DNA from: Burkholderia lata | GTDB lineage: Bacteria; Pseudomonadota; Gammaproteobacteria; Burkholderiales; Burkholderiaceae | Length of the DNA: 64,000 nt | NCBI RefSeq assembly: GCF_902499335.1 | Contig: NZ_CABVQK010000003.1 | Location: forward strand, 558,001 to 622,000 | Direction of reading: 5' to 3' | Shown: positions 44,043-53,236 of the stretch, piece after piece | How positions within the stretch are numbered: the stretch's first letter is position 1 | Layout of the letters: the number at the start of each line of letters is the position of its first letter | The notes under the pieces: generated by a model | What the model was told of the DNA's origin: nothing | Seen by the model: only the letters and a program-made list of their open reading frames with translations | The model's database searches: none | Program-made: the position numbers and the translations under genes

Positions 44043-44047
44043 ACGAC

Positions 44048-44944
44048 ATGCTGATCGCTACCCCGGGGTGGATCGAGCCGCGGCTGGCCCTCGTCGGCAC
44101 GGCTGACGTGCCGCTGTACGTGATCGTCAACGACGAGGCCGCGACGTTGATCGAGGGCGGCCTGAGCGGCATGACGGAGCTCGTATGGCAGCAGCTTCAC
44201 GCGCTGCTGCGCGACTTCGGCGGCATCCGGCATCTGCGCTACTGGCTGATCACCCACTCGCACTATGACCATTGCAGCCTGCTGATGACGCTCAAGTCGC
44301 GCATGCCGTGGCTCCATGTATCCGGCTCTCCCGACGCGTTCGATGCGTTCCAGAGCCCGTCGGCGTGCCGGACCATTCGTCAGCTCGACACGCATGCGTC
44401 ACGGTCGTGGCAGCCCGCCGCCGGCGTCGATTTCACCGAGTTGGCCGACCTGCCGTTCTACCCGGTCAATCCGGGCACGCAGCTCGACATCGGCGCCGGG
44501 ATGCAGATTCGCGCGATCGCGCTGCCGGGCCACAGCCGTTGCCAGTTCGGCTACTACTGCCCGCAGCTGGACATCGCTTTCGTGTCGGATGCGCTCGGCG
44601 AGTTTCACGGCGCCACCAGCTGGCTGCCGCTGGTCTTTCAGGACCTGTTCGCCTATCGGCACTCGCTGCACGTCATCGAGCAACTGCAGCAGCCGCGGCT
44701 CGCACTGGGACACCACGGCATCCTCACCGGCGAGCTCGCCCGATCGGCCGTTCGGCACGCACGCGCAGCCCTCGATGCGCGCGAGGCCGACGCGCGCGCG
44801 GTGCGCGGCAACGCCGCCGCCACGCACGAGCTGGCCCACCACTGGACGGCACGTTATGCGGCAAGGAGCGAACGGGTGGTGCCGCATTTCCTGCATCTCA
44901 AAAGCATGATGCACATGATCGATCTGTTCCATCGCGCCGAATAG
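44048..44944 (+). CDS. hmqE: PqsE-like metallo-beta-lactamase-fold thioesterase
   Basis: A 298-residue MBL-fold protein. Metal ligands H70-x-H72-x-D74-H75 (LITHSHYDHC), GHS (ALPGHSRC) and D in SDALGEFHG; the C-terminal helices end in LHLKSMMHMIDLF, like the SMRRMLEIL tail of PqsE. PqsE hydrolyses 2-aminobenzoylacetyl-CoA and has a separate regulatory role with RhlR; whether the second role exists here is unknown. Confidence 0.92.
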   Translation: MLIATPGWIEPRLALVGTADVPLYVIVNDEAATLIEGGLSGMTELVWQQLHALLRDFGGIRHLRYWLITHSHYDHCSLLMTLKSRMPWLHVSGSPDAFDAFQSPSACRTIRQLDTHASRSWQPAAGVDFTELADLPFYPVNPGTQLDIGAGMQIRAIALPGHSRCQFGYYCPQLDIAFVSDALGEFHGATSWLPLVFQDLFAYRHSLHVIEQLQQPRLALGHHGILTGELARSAVRHARAALDAREADARAVRGNAAATHELAHHWTARYAARSERVVPHFLHLKSMMHMIDLFHRAE

Positions 44945-45033
44945 CCTCCTTCGGATTCCCGCCGCAGCAACGCATCGGCGCCGCCCGGCGTCAGGCGGCT
45001 GCTCGCTGTTTTCATTCCTCTTCCGACGACATC

Positions 45034-48000
45034 ATGACCACTGCGATTTTGCCGACCACGCTTAGCGAATTGCTTCAGAACCGGGCCGCCACACTCGGCG
45101 ACAAGACCGCCTACGTGTTCCTGAGCGGCCCGCCCGAACAGGAACAGCCCGAATCGATGACGTTCGCGGAACTCGACGTACGCGCTCGCCGGGTCGCCGC
45201 GCTGCTGCGGCAGAACGCGATCGACATCGGCGACCGGGTCCTGCTGCTGTGCCGGCCGGGGCTCGACTATGTCGGCGCGTTCATGGGGTGCCTGTATGCG
45301 GGCGCCATCGCCGTTCCCGCCTACCCGCCGCGCAACCGGCAGCATATGGTGCGGATCGCCGGCATCGTCGAGAACGCCGGTGCGAACACGATTCTGTGTT
45401 CGGCCGAGGACCATGCGCGCTGCGCGACCTGGCTCGCCGATACCGACGCATCCGGCAGCACGCTGCTCGACGTCGGGGGCGCGCAGGTGCTGGATCCCGT
45501 GCATTCGCCCGTCAGCGTGCAGCCTTCCGAGATCGCCTTTCTGCAATACACGTCGGGAACCACCGGTAGCCCCAAGGGCGTGATGGTGTCGCACGGCAAC
45601 CTGATGCATAACCTGGGGCTGATGCGCGAATGGCTCGCCTATGACGAGCAGAGCACGATCGTCAGCTGGCTGCCGCCCTACCACGACATGGGCCTGATCA
45701 GCGTGATCCTGACGTCGCTCTACGGCGGCTTCCGGAGCGTGCTGATGGCCCCGGAACGCTTCATCCAGCATCCGTACCTGTGGTTGCGTGCGATCAGCCA
45801 GTACCGTGCGGATCTGACGGGCGCGCCGGATTTCGCGTACCGGATGTGCTGCCGGCGGATCTCCGACGAACAGCTGGCGACGCTCGACCTGTCGTGCCTG
45901 CGGGTCGCCTATAACGGCGCCGAGTCCGTCCGCGCCAGCACCCTGACCGATTTTGCGCAGCGCTTCGCCGCCGCGGGTTTCGCCGCCGACGGCTTTCTGC
46001 CGTGCTACGGGCTGGCGGAGGGAACGCTGTACGTCGCCGGTCGCACGGAGCGGCATCCGATCCGGACGCTATGCGTCGACCAGGCGGCCCTCCAGCAGCA
46101 ATCCGTGGTGCTGCGCGGCGAATGCGTGGGCGTGTCGCAGCAGCCGCTGGATCGTCCGGGCGAACGGGTCCTGGTCAGCGTGGGTCGCACCGACGGCGAA
46201 CAACACGTGATCGTGCGCGACCTGGAGACGAACGAGCGTTGCGCCGACCGGACCATCGGCGAAATCTGCGTGGCCGGCCCGAGCGTCGCCGCCGGCTACT
46301 GGCGTCTGGACGAGCAGACGCATTCGACCTTCCGGCACAGCCTGGCGGGCCATCGGGATCAGGTGTTCATGCGCACCGGCGATCTCGGCTTCATTCTGGA
46401 CGACGAGCTGTACGTCACCGGCCGCCTCAAGGACATGGTGATCCTGGCCGGCCGCAACTATTACTCGGAAGATATCGAGTACGCGCTGATCGTCGGCGTG
46501 CCGGAACTCGTGCCGAACGGTTGCGCGGCCTTCATGGACGACCAGGTCGACGCGGAGCGCCTGATCGTCGTGGCAGAAGTCGAGCGCACGCAGCGCAAGG
46601 GCAATCTCGACAGCTTCATCGACGCGATTCGCCAGGCGATCTGGAACCGCCTCGACATCGGCCCGAGCGCGATCGTGCTGGTGTCGCCCGGCAGCGTGCC
46701 GAAGACGTCGAGCGGCAAGGTGCGCCGCAGCACGTGCCGCACGCAGCTGCACGACGGCGCGCTGACGATCCTTGCGCAGTGGGACGTCGACGGCGGCGTC
46801 CAGGCGCCCGCGCCCGAGCGCCGGCAGCCCGCGCACCCGGCAGCCGTGGTCGACAAGCCGGCGGCCAACGATCGCCGGCGCGATGACAGCGCCACCGTCG
46901 ACGAACTGAACGACTGGCTCAGGCACTACGCCCGCACGCGGATCGATTCCCGAACCATCGACGAGCGTCGCACTATTCCGCCGCACATCGTGCTCGATTT
47001 CGGGAACCGGGGCCTGCTCGGCATGCCGATCGACCGTTCGCATGGCGGCCTCGGCCTCGGCCAGCGCGACATGTCGCGCGTGCTGGCGCAGTTGGCCGCG
47101 ATCGATTCGACCCTGGCTTTCTTCGTCACCCTGAACAACACGCTCGGGATCCTGCCGATCATGCACCATGCACAGCCGGCATTGCGCGAGGAATTGCTGC
47201 CGAGCCTCGCGAGCGGCCGGATGCTCGCGGCATTCGCGATCACGGAGCCGGCCGCGGGCTCGCATGTGCGCGCGATTGCCTCTCGCGCCCAGCGCATCGA
47301 TTCCGGCGACTGGCTGGTCACGGGGAACAAGCGCTGGAGCGGCTCATCCGCATGGGCGGGGATCATCAACGTGTTCGCGAAGCAGGCCGACGGCACCGGC
47401 ATGGTCGGACTGGCGGTGCGCCCCGGCACGCCGGGCGTGCGGATCGGCGCCGAGGAACTGACGATGGGCGTGCGCGGCATGATCCAGAATTCGCTGCATC
47501 TGGATCAGGCACGAATCAGCGACGCATACCGGCTCGGCGACATCGGGCAAGGGATGGCCGTCGCGCAGCACGCAATGAACATTGCGCGCCTTGGCATCGC
47601 TGCCGTCTGCGTGGGCGGCATGAAACGCTGTGCGCAGCTGATGCATCGCTACGGCGCGCGGCGCCAGGTCGGCACCGGCCTCCTGCTGGACAACCCGCTG
47701 AGCCGCCTGCGCCTGGGCGAGCTGCGGGACCGCATCGACGGGCTCAACGCGTTGGTCGAGCACCTGGCCACCGAACTGGACCTCGGCGTCGCGCTGCCTG
47801 AAGACTGCCTCCTGATTTCGAAGATTCTCGGCTCCGAGCTGCTGTCGCAATCCGCTGACGAGATGATGCAGTTCCTGGGCGGCCGGGGGTATATCGAGAC
47901 CAACCTGGCGCCGCAGATCTTCCGGGACGCGCGCCTGACCCGCATCTTCGAGGGGCCGACCGAAACGCTGCTGGTTCACCTGGGTAGCCGCCTGCTCAAC

Positions 48001-48852
48001 GGGAGCGACGATTTGCTGCGCTATCTGGAGAGTGCGCTGGGCGCCGGTGCGCTGGCCAGGGAGCTGCGCGAGCTGGGTGCACAGCTGGCGCAGGACGGGC
48101 TCGCCAATGCGTCGAAACTCGACGGCACCGCGCACGCCGCCGTCTGGGTCAATTATTGGCTCGGCACGATCGCGCAATGGGGATTGCTGCTGGCGGTGAT
48201 CGAACGCGCGGCTGCGCAGCAGCGCATCGGCGACGGCACGCTGCGCTGGGCGCAGCGCCAGTACGAACTCGCGATCGAGGCGGCGCAACGGCAGGTCGGA
48301 CTGCGATCTGCGTTGCCCACGACAGTGGAATTAAACGACTGGGCAGCGCGCACCGGGTTCGAGATCGGCTCGATCGAGCAGACGATCCCGGGTGCAAGCC
48401 AACTCGTCGATCCGCTGCTGGACGCCGATGCCGGCGCGCATTCGGGCTCCCGCGTGCCCGACGCGCCAGCCGGCGAAGACGCCGGTTCCACCGCAACCCC
48501 GGTCGTGAACGAACCGGCAAGCCTGCTCGATCGCCAGCAGGTGCATGCCGTCGAACAATGGCTCATCGCGTGGCTGGGCGAGCGCCTCAAGCACCGCAAG
48601 CTTCGATTGACGCGCGAGTCGACGTTCGCCGCAATCGGCTTCGACTCGATCCTCGCCGTCGAAATGACGATCGTATTGAGCGAGACCTTCAGCGTAACCG
48701 TCGATCCGTCCGCGGTCTGGGACTACCCGTCCATTCGCGCGCTGGCCGCCCATCTCGCGCCCCGGACTCACGGCGCCGCGCCGGCGGTTGCCGTCGCGCA
48801 CGCCGATCCGGATGCATCTTCACCCATTGCAGCCCAACCTTCGACCCTGTGA
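45034..48852 (+). CDS. hmqF: FAAL-acyl-CoA dehydrogenase-ACP fusion of HMAQ biosynthesis
   Basis: A 1272-residue three-domain protein. Residues ~1-585: fatty acyl-AMP ligase (AVPAYPPRN, LQYTSGTTGSPKGVM, SWLPPYHDMGLI). Residues ~620-1100: acyl-CoA dehydrogenase (AFAITEPAAGS, RIFEGPTETLLVHLG). Residues ~1165-1240: acyl carrier protein with the phosphopantetheine Ser S1205 in FDSILAV. It likely loads a free fatty acid onto its own ACP, then introduces the trans-2 double bond that marks the alkenyl side chain of HMAQs. There is an 89-base gap after hmqE. Domain logic is inferred from sequence and from the known hmq cluster. Confidence 0.9.
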   Translation: MTTAILPTTLSELLQNRAATLGDKTAYVFLSGPPEQEQPESMTFAELDVRARRVAALLRQNAIDIGDRVLLLCRPGLDYVGAFMGCLYAGAIAVPAYPPRNRQHMVRIAGIVENAGANTILCSAEDHARCATWLADTDASGSTLLDVGGAQVLDPVHSPVSVQPSEIAFLQYTSGTTGSPKGVMVSHGNLMHNLGLMREWLAYDEQSTIVSWLPPYHDMGLISVILTSLYGGFRSVLMAPERFIQHPYLWLRAISQYRADLTGAPDFAYRMCCRRISDEQLATLDLSCLRVAYNGAESVRASTLTDFAQRFAAAGFAADGFLPCYGLAEGTLYVAGRTERHPIRTLCVDQAALQQQSVVLRGECVGVSQQPLDRPGERVLVSVGRTDGEQHVIVRDLETNERCADRTIGEICVAGPSVAAGYWRLDEQTHSTFRHSLAGHRDQVFMRTGDLGFILDDELYVTGRLKDMVILAGRNYYSEDIEYALIVGVPELVPNGCAAFMDDQVDAERLIVVAEVERTQRKGNLDSFIDAIRQAIWNRLDIGPSAIVLVSPGSVPKTSSGKVRRSTCRTQLHDGALTILAQWDVDGGVQAPAPERRQPAHPAAVVDKPAANDRRRDDSATVDELNDWLRHYARTRIDSRTIDERRTIPPHIVLDFGNRGLLGMPIDRSHGGLGLGQRDMSRVLAQLAAIDSTLAFFVTLNNTLGILPIMHHAQPALREELLPSLASGRMLAAFAITEPAAGSHVRAIASRAQRIDSGDWLVTGNKRWSGSSAWAGIINVFAKQADGTGMVGLAVRPGTPGVRIGAEELTMGVRGMIQNSLHLDQARISDAYRLGDIGQGMAVAQHAMNIARLGIAAVCVGGMKRCAQLMHRYGARRQVGTGLLLDNPLSRLRLGELRDRIDGLNALVEHLATELDLGVALPEDCLLISKILGSELLSQSADEMMQFLGGRGYIETNLAPQIFRDARLTRIFEGPTETLLVHLGSRLLNGSDDLLRYLESALGAGALARELRELGAQLAQDGLANASKLDGTAHAAVWVNYWLGTIAQWGLLLAVIERAAAQQRIGDGTLRWAQRQYELAIEAAQRQVGLRSALPTTVELNDWAARTGFEIGSIEQTIPGASQLVDPLLDADAGAHSGSRVPDAPAGEDAGSTATPVVNEPASLLDRQQVHAVEQWLIAWLGERLKHRKLRLTRESTFAAIGFDSILAVEMTIVLSETFSVTVDPSAVWDYPSIRALAAHLAPRTHGAAPAVAVAHADPDASSPIAAQPSTL

Positions 48853-48863
48853 GACCGTCCAAC

Positions 48864-50996
48864 ATGCATGCCCGATTCGACCTTGGTGATTCCACCGCCG
48901 CACTGGCCCGGCAGCTCGAACACTATCTCGGCGCCTATCCCGACGAAACACGCACCTTGCTCGGCCTGTCGGCCGGCACCACGATCGGCGTCGAGGTGCT
49001 CGACATGGAGCTGCCGGTCAAGCTCGAGCAACACACGCATGCGGCCACGCTGCGCATCGGCCGGCACGACGCTCAACGCGTGATGGCCTATACGCGCAGC
49101 TGCAACTGGGCGAACGGCATCGTGCTGGTGCCGACGCTGGCGCGCCTCGTGTTTGCCGGCGCGTTCCGCGGCCTGCGGGCCGGAGCGCCCCGCGCGATGC
49201 GCGCGTTCGCCGCGTCCCGCCAGCCCGACCCGACCCGTAACCTGGGGATTCTGTGGGGCGCCCTCAACCTGTTGAGCCTGGCCGGCTGGCTGACCCTCGA
49301 TCGCGGCGACGAAGACGCCGAATATGCGCTCACCCCGGCCGGCGAATATGTCGTCGCGTGCGTCGAGCGCACCCGGCCGCTGTTCGAGCAACTGGCGAAT
49401 GCCACGTCGGTGCTCCAGCATCTGCACGCCCTGTGTCATCGAACGCGCATCGCGGCCGACGAAAGCGTGCTGTATGCGCAGCTCGCGCGGATCTGTGTAG
49501 CGGGCTGGCCGGAGCTTCCGCTCCCGGCCACCGATCTGGAGCGCCAGGCGAATGGACAGCTGCGCACCGCGATGGACGGCCTGTTGCTCGGCCCGACCTG
49601 GGTCGCGCTCGATATGCCGGTGTTCGACAGGCAGCCGGATGGCCAGTACTCGCAATCGGCGCCCGGCATCCTCGGCAAGCTCGACGGTGAGCCCGACGGA
49701 GTCGTCGTCGGCGCCTGGACGCAGGCCGATCCTGTCGTGCTGCACGCGGCATGGGCGCTGATGTGCAAGTTCGGCATGGCGGAAATCGATCGGGAAAAGG
49801 TGCGCCTCACCGAGTCGGGTCGGATTCACCGGCCGATTGCCGCCCCTTACGCGGGGTTGCCCGCGTCCTATCTGCGTTCGTATGCGTTGCTCGACGAACT
49901 CCTGTTCGGCAACCCCGATCCGCTCGATATCGATAGCGACGGCCACATCGATCGCGTGATGAACGTGTATGCATCGAGCGGCGCCGGGTCAGGGCCGGCG
50001 TCGCAGGAAATCACCACAAAAATCCTGCGCGCGTTGTTCGACGACACGCCGCTGGACCGCCAACCGGCCGGCATCGCCGACATGGGCTGCGGCGACGGCA
50101 GCGCGCTGAAGCGCCTGGCGGAATACGTCATTACGTCGACGCGGCGCGGCCGGCACCTCGCGGACTATCCGCTGCTGGTGATCGGCGCGGACTACAACGA
50201 ATCCGCGCGCGGCCGCGCAGCCGCCACGCTGTCTGCGCTGCGGGACGTCGCCGGCGTGCAGGTCCGCGTGATCGCCGCCGACATTTCCCAGCCCGACCGC
50301 TACGACGAAGCCGTGGCCGAAAGCGGCCTGACCGTCACGCAGCCGGACGGCAGCGTGCGCCCGGCGCGGCTGAGCGACTTGTTGCATACCTTCATGTTCC
50401 TGGTCCACAACCGCCGGCTGAGCATCCGCCGCACGGACGCCGCCGAAGCGATCCTCGAGCGCCATCTCCGCACCGTCGATCGAGCACGCCTGCGCGCGGT
50501 TGTCGATCAGCACTATGCGGGCGTCCTGACGGTATCGGATCAGGCCGAGCTGCCGATCGCGCTCGACCAGATCAAGCGTGCGTTCAAGGTGGCGTATAGC
50601 GATGCGGAAGGCCTCGTTCCCGGTTACGTGGCCGCGGCGGATCTCATCGATTTCCTGACCCGCTGGAAGCGCCACGCGAAGCATGGCTTTCTCATTGTGG
50701 AAGGGCATAGCCCGTGGGCGGAGAATCTTTGCGCACGCGCGCCGGGCGGGCCGGACACGTGGTTGCGCACCGAGCAGCTTCCGTCGGTGTTCAACTGGGG
50801 CATGCATTTCGTGTCGCGTCAATTCATGGCGCCGTTCAACGAATTCACGCTCGCGTTGACCCTGGCCGGCCTGCGCCCCGACAGCCCGATTTATGGGCGG
50901 ATTCATCCGGAGGGGTTCCCGGCGCCTGATCTGCTGAGCGACTATCGTTTCTTCAGCATCGCAAACTATGTTGCCGATACCGGCACGGATCGCTAG
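48864..50996 (+). CDS. hmqG: SAM-dependent methyltransferase of HMAQ biosynthesis
   Basis: A 710-residue protein. The SAM-binding motif I is ADMGCGDGSALKRL (M407-S413 region), with VIGADYNESARGRA and VIAADISQPDRY following, so the methyltransferase domain covers roughly 400-560. The first 400 residues have no fold recognised here, though LLSLAGWLTLDRGDEDAEYALTPAGEYV looks like a winged helix seen in O-methyltransferases. In B. ambifaria HmqG adds the ring 3-methyl group. Last gene of the cluster, 11 bases after hmqF, followed by strong hairpins. Confidence 0.88.
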   Translation: MHARFDLGDSTAALARQLEHYLGAYPDETRTLLGLSAGTTIGVEVLDMELPVKLEQHTHAATLRIGRHDAQRVMAYTRSCNWANGIVLVPTLARLVFAGAFRGLRAGAPRAMRAFAASRQPDPTRNLGILWGALNLLSLAGWLTLDRGDEDAEYALTPAGEYVVACVERTRPLFEQLANATSVLQHLHALCHRTRIAADESVLYAQLARICVAGWPELPLPATDLERQANGQLRTAMDGLLLGPTWVALDMPVFDRQPDGQYSQSAPGILGKLDGEPDGVVVGAWTQADPVVLHAAWALMCKFGMAEIDREKVRLTESGRIHRPIAAPYAGLPASYLRSYALLDELLFGNPDPLDIDSDGHIDRVMNVYASSGAGSGPASQEITTKILRALFDDTPLDRQPAGIADMGCGDGSALKRLAEYVITSTRRGRHLADYPLLVIGADYNESARGRAAATLSALRDVAGVQVRVIAADISQPDRYDEAVAESGLTVTQPDGSVRPARLSDLLHTFMFLVHNRRLSIRRTDAAEAILERHLRTVDRARLRAVVDQHYAGVLTVSDQAELPIALDQIKRAFKVAYSDAEGLVPGYVAAADLIDFLTRWKRHAKHGFLIVEGHSPWAENLCARAPGGPDTWLRTEQLPSVFNWGMHFVSRQFMAPFNEFTLALTLAGLRPDSPIYGRIHPEGFPAPDLLSDYRFFSIANYVADTGTDR

Positions 50997-51003
50997 CGCG
51001 GTG

Positions 51004-51056
51004 GCGTCGCGTCATGTCGACGCGACGCGGCCCTCGAACCTCCGTTCGAGGGCCGC
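51004..51056. terminator. Tandem hairpin terminator between hmqG and collagenase gene
   Basis: Two perfect hairpins: GCGTCGCGTC/GACGCGACGC (10-bp arms, loop ATGTC, 51004-51028) and GCGGCCCTCGAA/TTCGAGGGCCGC (12-bp arms, loop CCTCCG, 51027-51056). They share two bases. The gap is convergent, so a bidirectional terminator is likely; only short T-runs follow. Confidence 0.65.
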
Positions 51057-51136
51057 TTCCTGCCCCTGCTTCCTGCCCTGGTGCGTCGGGCGCCACGGTG
51101 GCCGGCGTCCGATCACGCGGAGCCGGCCCGTGCCGG

Positions 51137-53080
51137 TCAGCGCTTCGCCGGCACCGGCGGCTCGCCCGTCGTCGTCGCGTTGCGCGCCCAGTCGGCGAAC
51201 TCGGTGTCGTAGCGATTGCCGATGTACGCGACATAGTTTGCGTAGCCGTCGTAGTCGCCTACCCGGAAGCGCGACACGATCGTGTCGACGTCCGCGCGAT
51301 GGCGTTCGAACATGAAGCGCGTCGCCATGTAGCCCCACCGGTACGCGCGCGCGACGTAGTCACTCGACGAGTAACGCGTGCCGAGCACGTCCGAGAACCG
51401 GTACGCGCTCGTGCGCACCGCGTCGATCGACTCCTGGTTGTCGTTCTTTCTCGACAGATACTCGGCGACGCCTTCGATCCACCACACGGTCGGCTTCGCG
51501 GTGCTCACCGAGAAGTCGCCCGCCATGTCGTAGCGGCCGTCGAGATAGTGCGTGAACTCGTGCTCGAGGTTCCACACCTTGAACTCGGGCCGCAGCCACG
51601 ATGCCTCGTGCGCGATGAAGCGCGCCTGGTTGCCGGGTGCGGACGGATCGCCCTCGAGATACATGCCGCCGTTGTCGGTGCTGATGCCGTAGATCACCGA
51701 CGCGTATTTTCGATAGTTCGTGTAGTCATCGAAAATGACGAGTTCGATCGTGTCGTTGCGATCGCCCGTGACCGGCTTGCGCCCGGTCTTCATCATCCGG
51801 TGGAAGTAGTCGTCCTGCCGCGCGACCGCCGTGCAGACCGACTGCAGCTGCGGCATCGTCATGTCCTGCGCGAGAATGCGCACGCCCGCGTTGCAAGCGT
51901 AGCGATTCGACAGCACCGTGTCGGCCAGCCGCTTCTTGTAGTCGCAGGTGCCGTAGTCCGCGCAGCTGCCCGGATCGCCGTAGTCGACCGCTTCCGCCGC
52001 CGCGAGCCAGAGATCGCTGTCCGCGCCCGTCATGCTCGTCGACGCGAGCATGTCCTGGATCATTTTCTTCACGCGTGGCTTCTGCGTCGGATAGCGGAGG
52101 AAGCGGAACGTTTCGCGCGCCGCGTCGGCCAGCTGATAGGCGGCGCTCGTGTTCGACAGGCTCGCGCGGTTCGCGGTGACGAAGCGGTTGAGCGTCTCCG
52201 GGAGCGTCGCGTCGCTGTCGAGCATCGGCTGCGCGCCGCTGCGCTGGTGCGCGTAGAAGAACACCGTGAGCAAGCCGGTGAAGCCGCCCGCCGCACTGCG
52301 TTGCAGCAGCGGCGCCGCCCCCTGCGGATTCGCCGCGCTCACGGTGTAGGACGCGATGCGGTTCTTCAGCGTCGGCAGATAGTACGCTTCGTCCCGCATG
52401 TTCGTGATGAGCTTCATCAGCTCGTTCGCGGTACTCGGCGCGCGCGAATTGTCGCGATAGAGCGCATCGCCCTCCAGACTTTGCTTGATATACGGGCGCA
52501 GCGACACCGCGAGATTCGGAATCGGGTTCGCAATGCCCGATACATCATATTGGTAATAAGCGGCACGCAGGTAAATCAGCAAATTGACCAGGATCAAATT
52601 GCTTGCATCGTATTTATAGATTTCCTGCACGAAACGACCCGCGACAGCGTGCACGTTTTCGGCATTGAAGATCTGTGTGGCCTGCGCTTTATCGACCGAG
52701 AACAGGCCGTAATGGCATTCGTAATCGGGAAGATTCGCGATGTAATCGGCGAGTGCCGCGCCGCGGTACTGGGTCATCACCGACATGTCGCGGCAATCGG
52801 CACCCGACGTGCTGCGCTTGCTGCGCGTGGCCGGCTGCTTGAGCTGCGAAGGCTTGGTCAGCGCCGCGCGATCCTGCTCGCTGAGCGGCAGGTTGTACTG
52901 CGCCTGCTCGGGCGACACGGGCAGATTCTGCGGCACGCGAGGCATGCGCGCCTGCTTGGGTTGCGTCGGCTGCGCCGGCTCGGTATTGGCCGACGCGGTG
53001 CCGGCCAGTCCGGCGAATACCGACCACGCGACGATGGCCGACCAGCGGCGGCTTTTTTGAAGCACCTCGTTTATTGCCAC
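51137..53080 (-). CDS. Secreted M9-family microbial collagenase
   Basis: A 647-residue metalloprotease. A GTG start (VAINEVLQKSRRWSAIV) is proposed: it gives a normal signal peptide ending ASA near residue 32 and has a weak GAGAG site upstream; a TTG 33 bases further up lacks one. The zinc site is H507-E508-F-T-H511 with E540 (GVAEYLS) exactly 28 residues after the motif, the peptidase M9 layout. The N-terminal half is the M9N activator domain. It lacks PKD and collagen-binding tails, so it is a short collagenase. Convergent with hmqG. Confidence 0.88.
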   Translation of the reverse strand: MAINEVLQKSRRWSAIVAWSVFAGLAGTASANTEPAQPTQPKQARMPRVPQNLPVSPEQAQYNLPLSEQDRAALTKPSQLKQPATRSKRSTSGADCRDMSVMTQYRGAALADYIANLPDYECHYGLFSVDKAQATQIFNAENVHAVAGRFVQEIYKYDASNLILVNLLIYLRAAYYQYDVSGIANPIPNLAVSLRPYIKQSLEGDALYRDNSRAPSTANELMKLITNMRDEAYYLPTLKNRIASYTVSAANPQGAAPLLQRSAAGGFTGLLTVFFYAHQRSGAQPMLDSDATLPETLNRFVTANRASLSNTSAAYQLADAARETFRFLRYPTQKPRVKKMIQDMLASTSMTGADSDLWLAAAEAVDYGDPGSCADYGTCDYKKRLADTVLSNRYACNAGVRILAQDMTMPQLQSVCTAVARQDDYFHRMMKTGRKPVTGDRNDTIELVIFDDYTNYRKYASVIYGISTDNGGMYLEGDPSAPGNQARFIAHEASWLRPEFKVWNLEHEFTHYLDGRYDMAGDFSVSTAKPTVWWIEGVAEYLSRKNDNQESIDAVRTSAYRFSDVLGTRYSSSDYVARAYRWGYMATRFMFERHRADVDTIVSRFRVGDYDGYANYVAYIGNRYDTEFADWARNATTTGEPPVPAKR

Positions 53081-53236
53081 TTTATTTTCTCTCGATTGTT
53101 TTTGGGCAATCAAGATATAACATTACATATTGAAACGTCAATTTAATCGATATGAAAGAATGCGACTCTGATTAGCTTAACTATTTGACGATTAAAATCG
53201 ATTTACGAAATAATTCAACCGGCCGGCACGGCCTGC

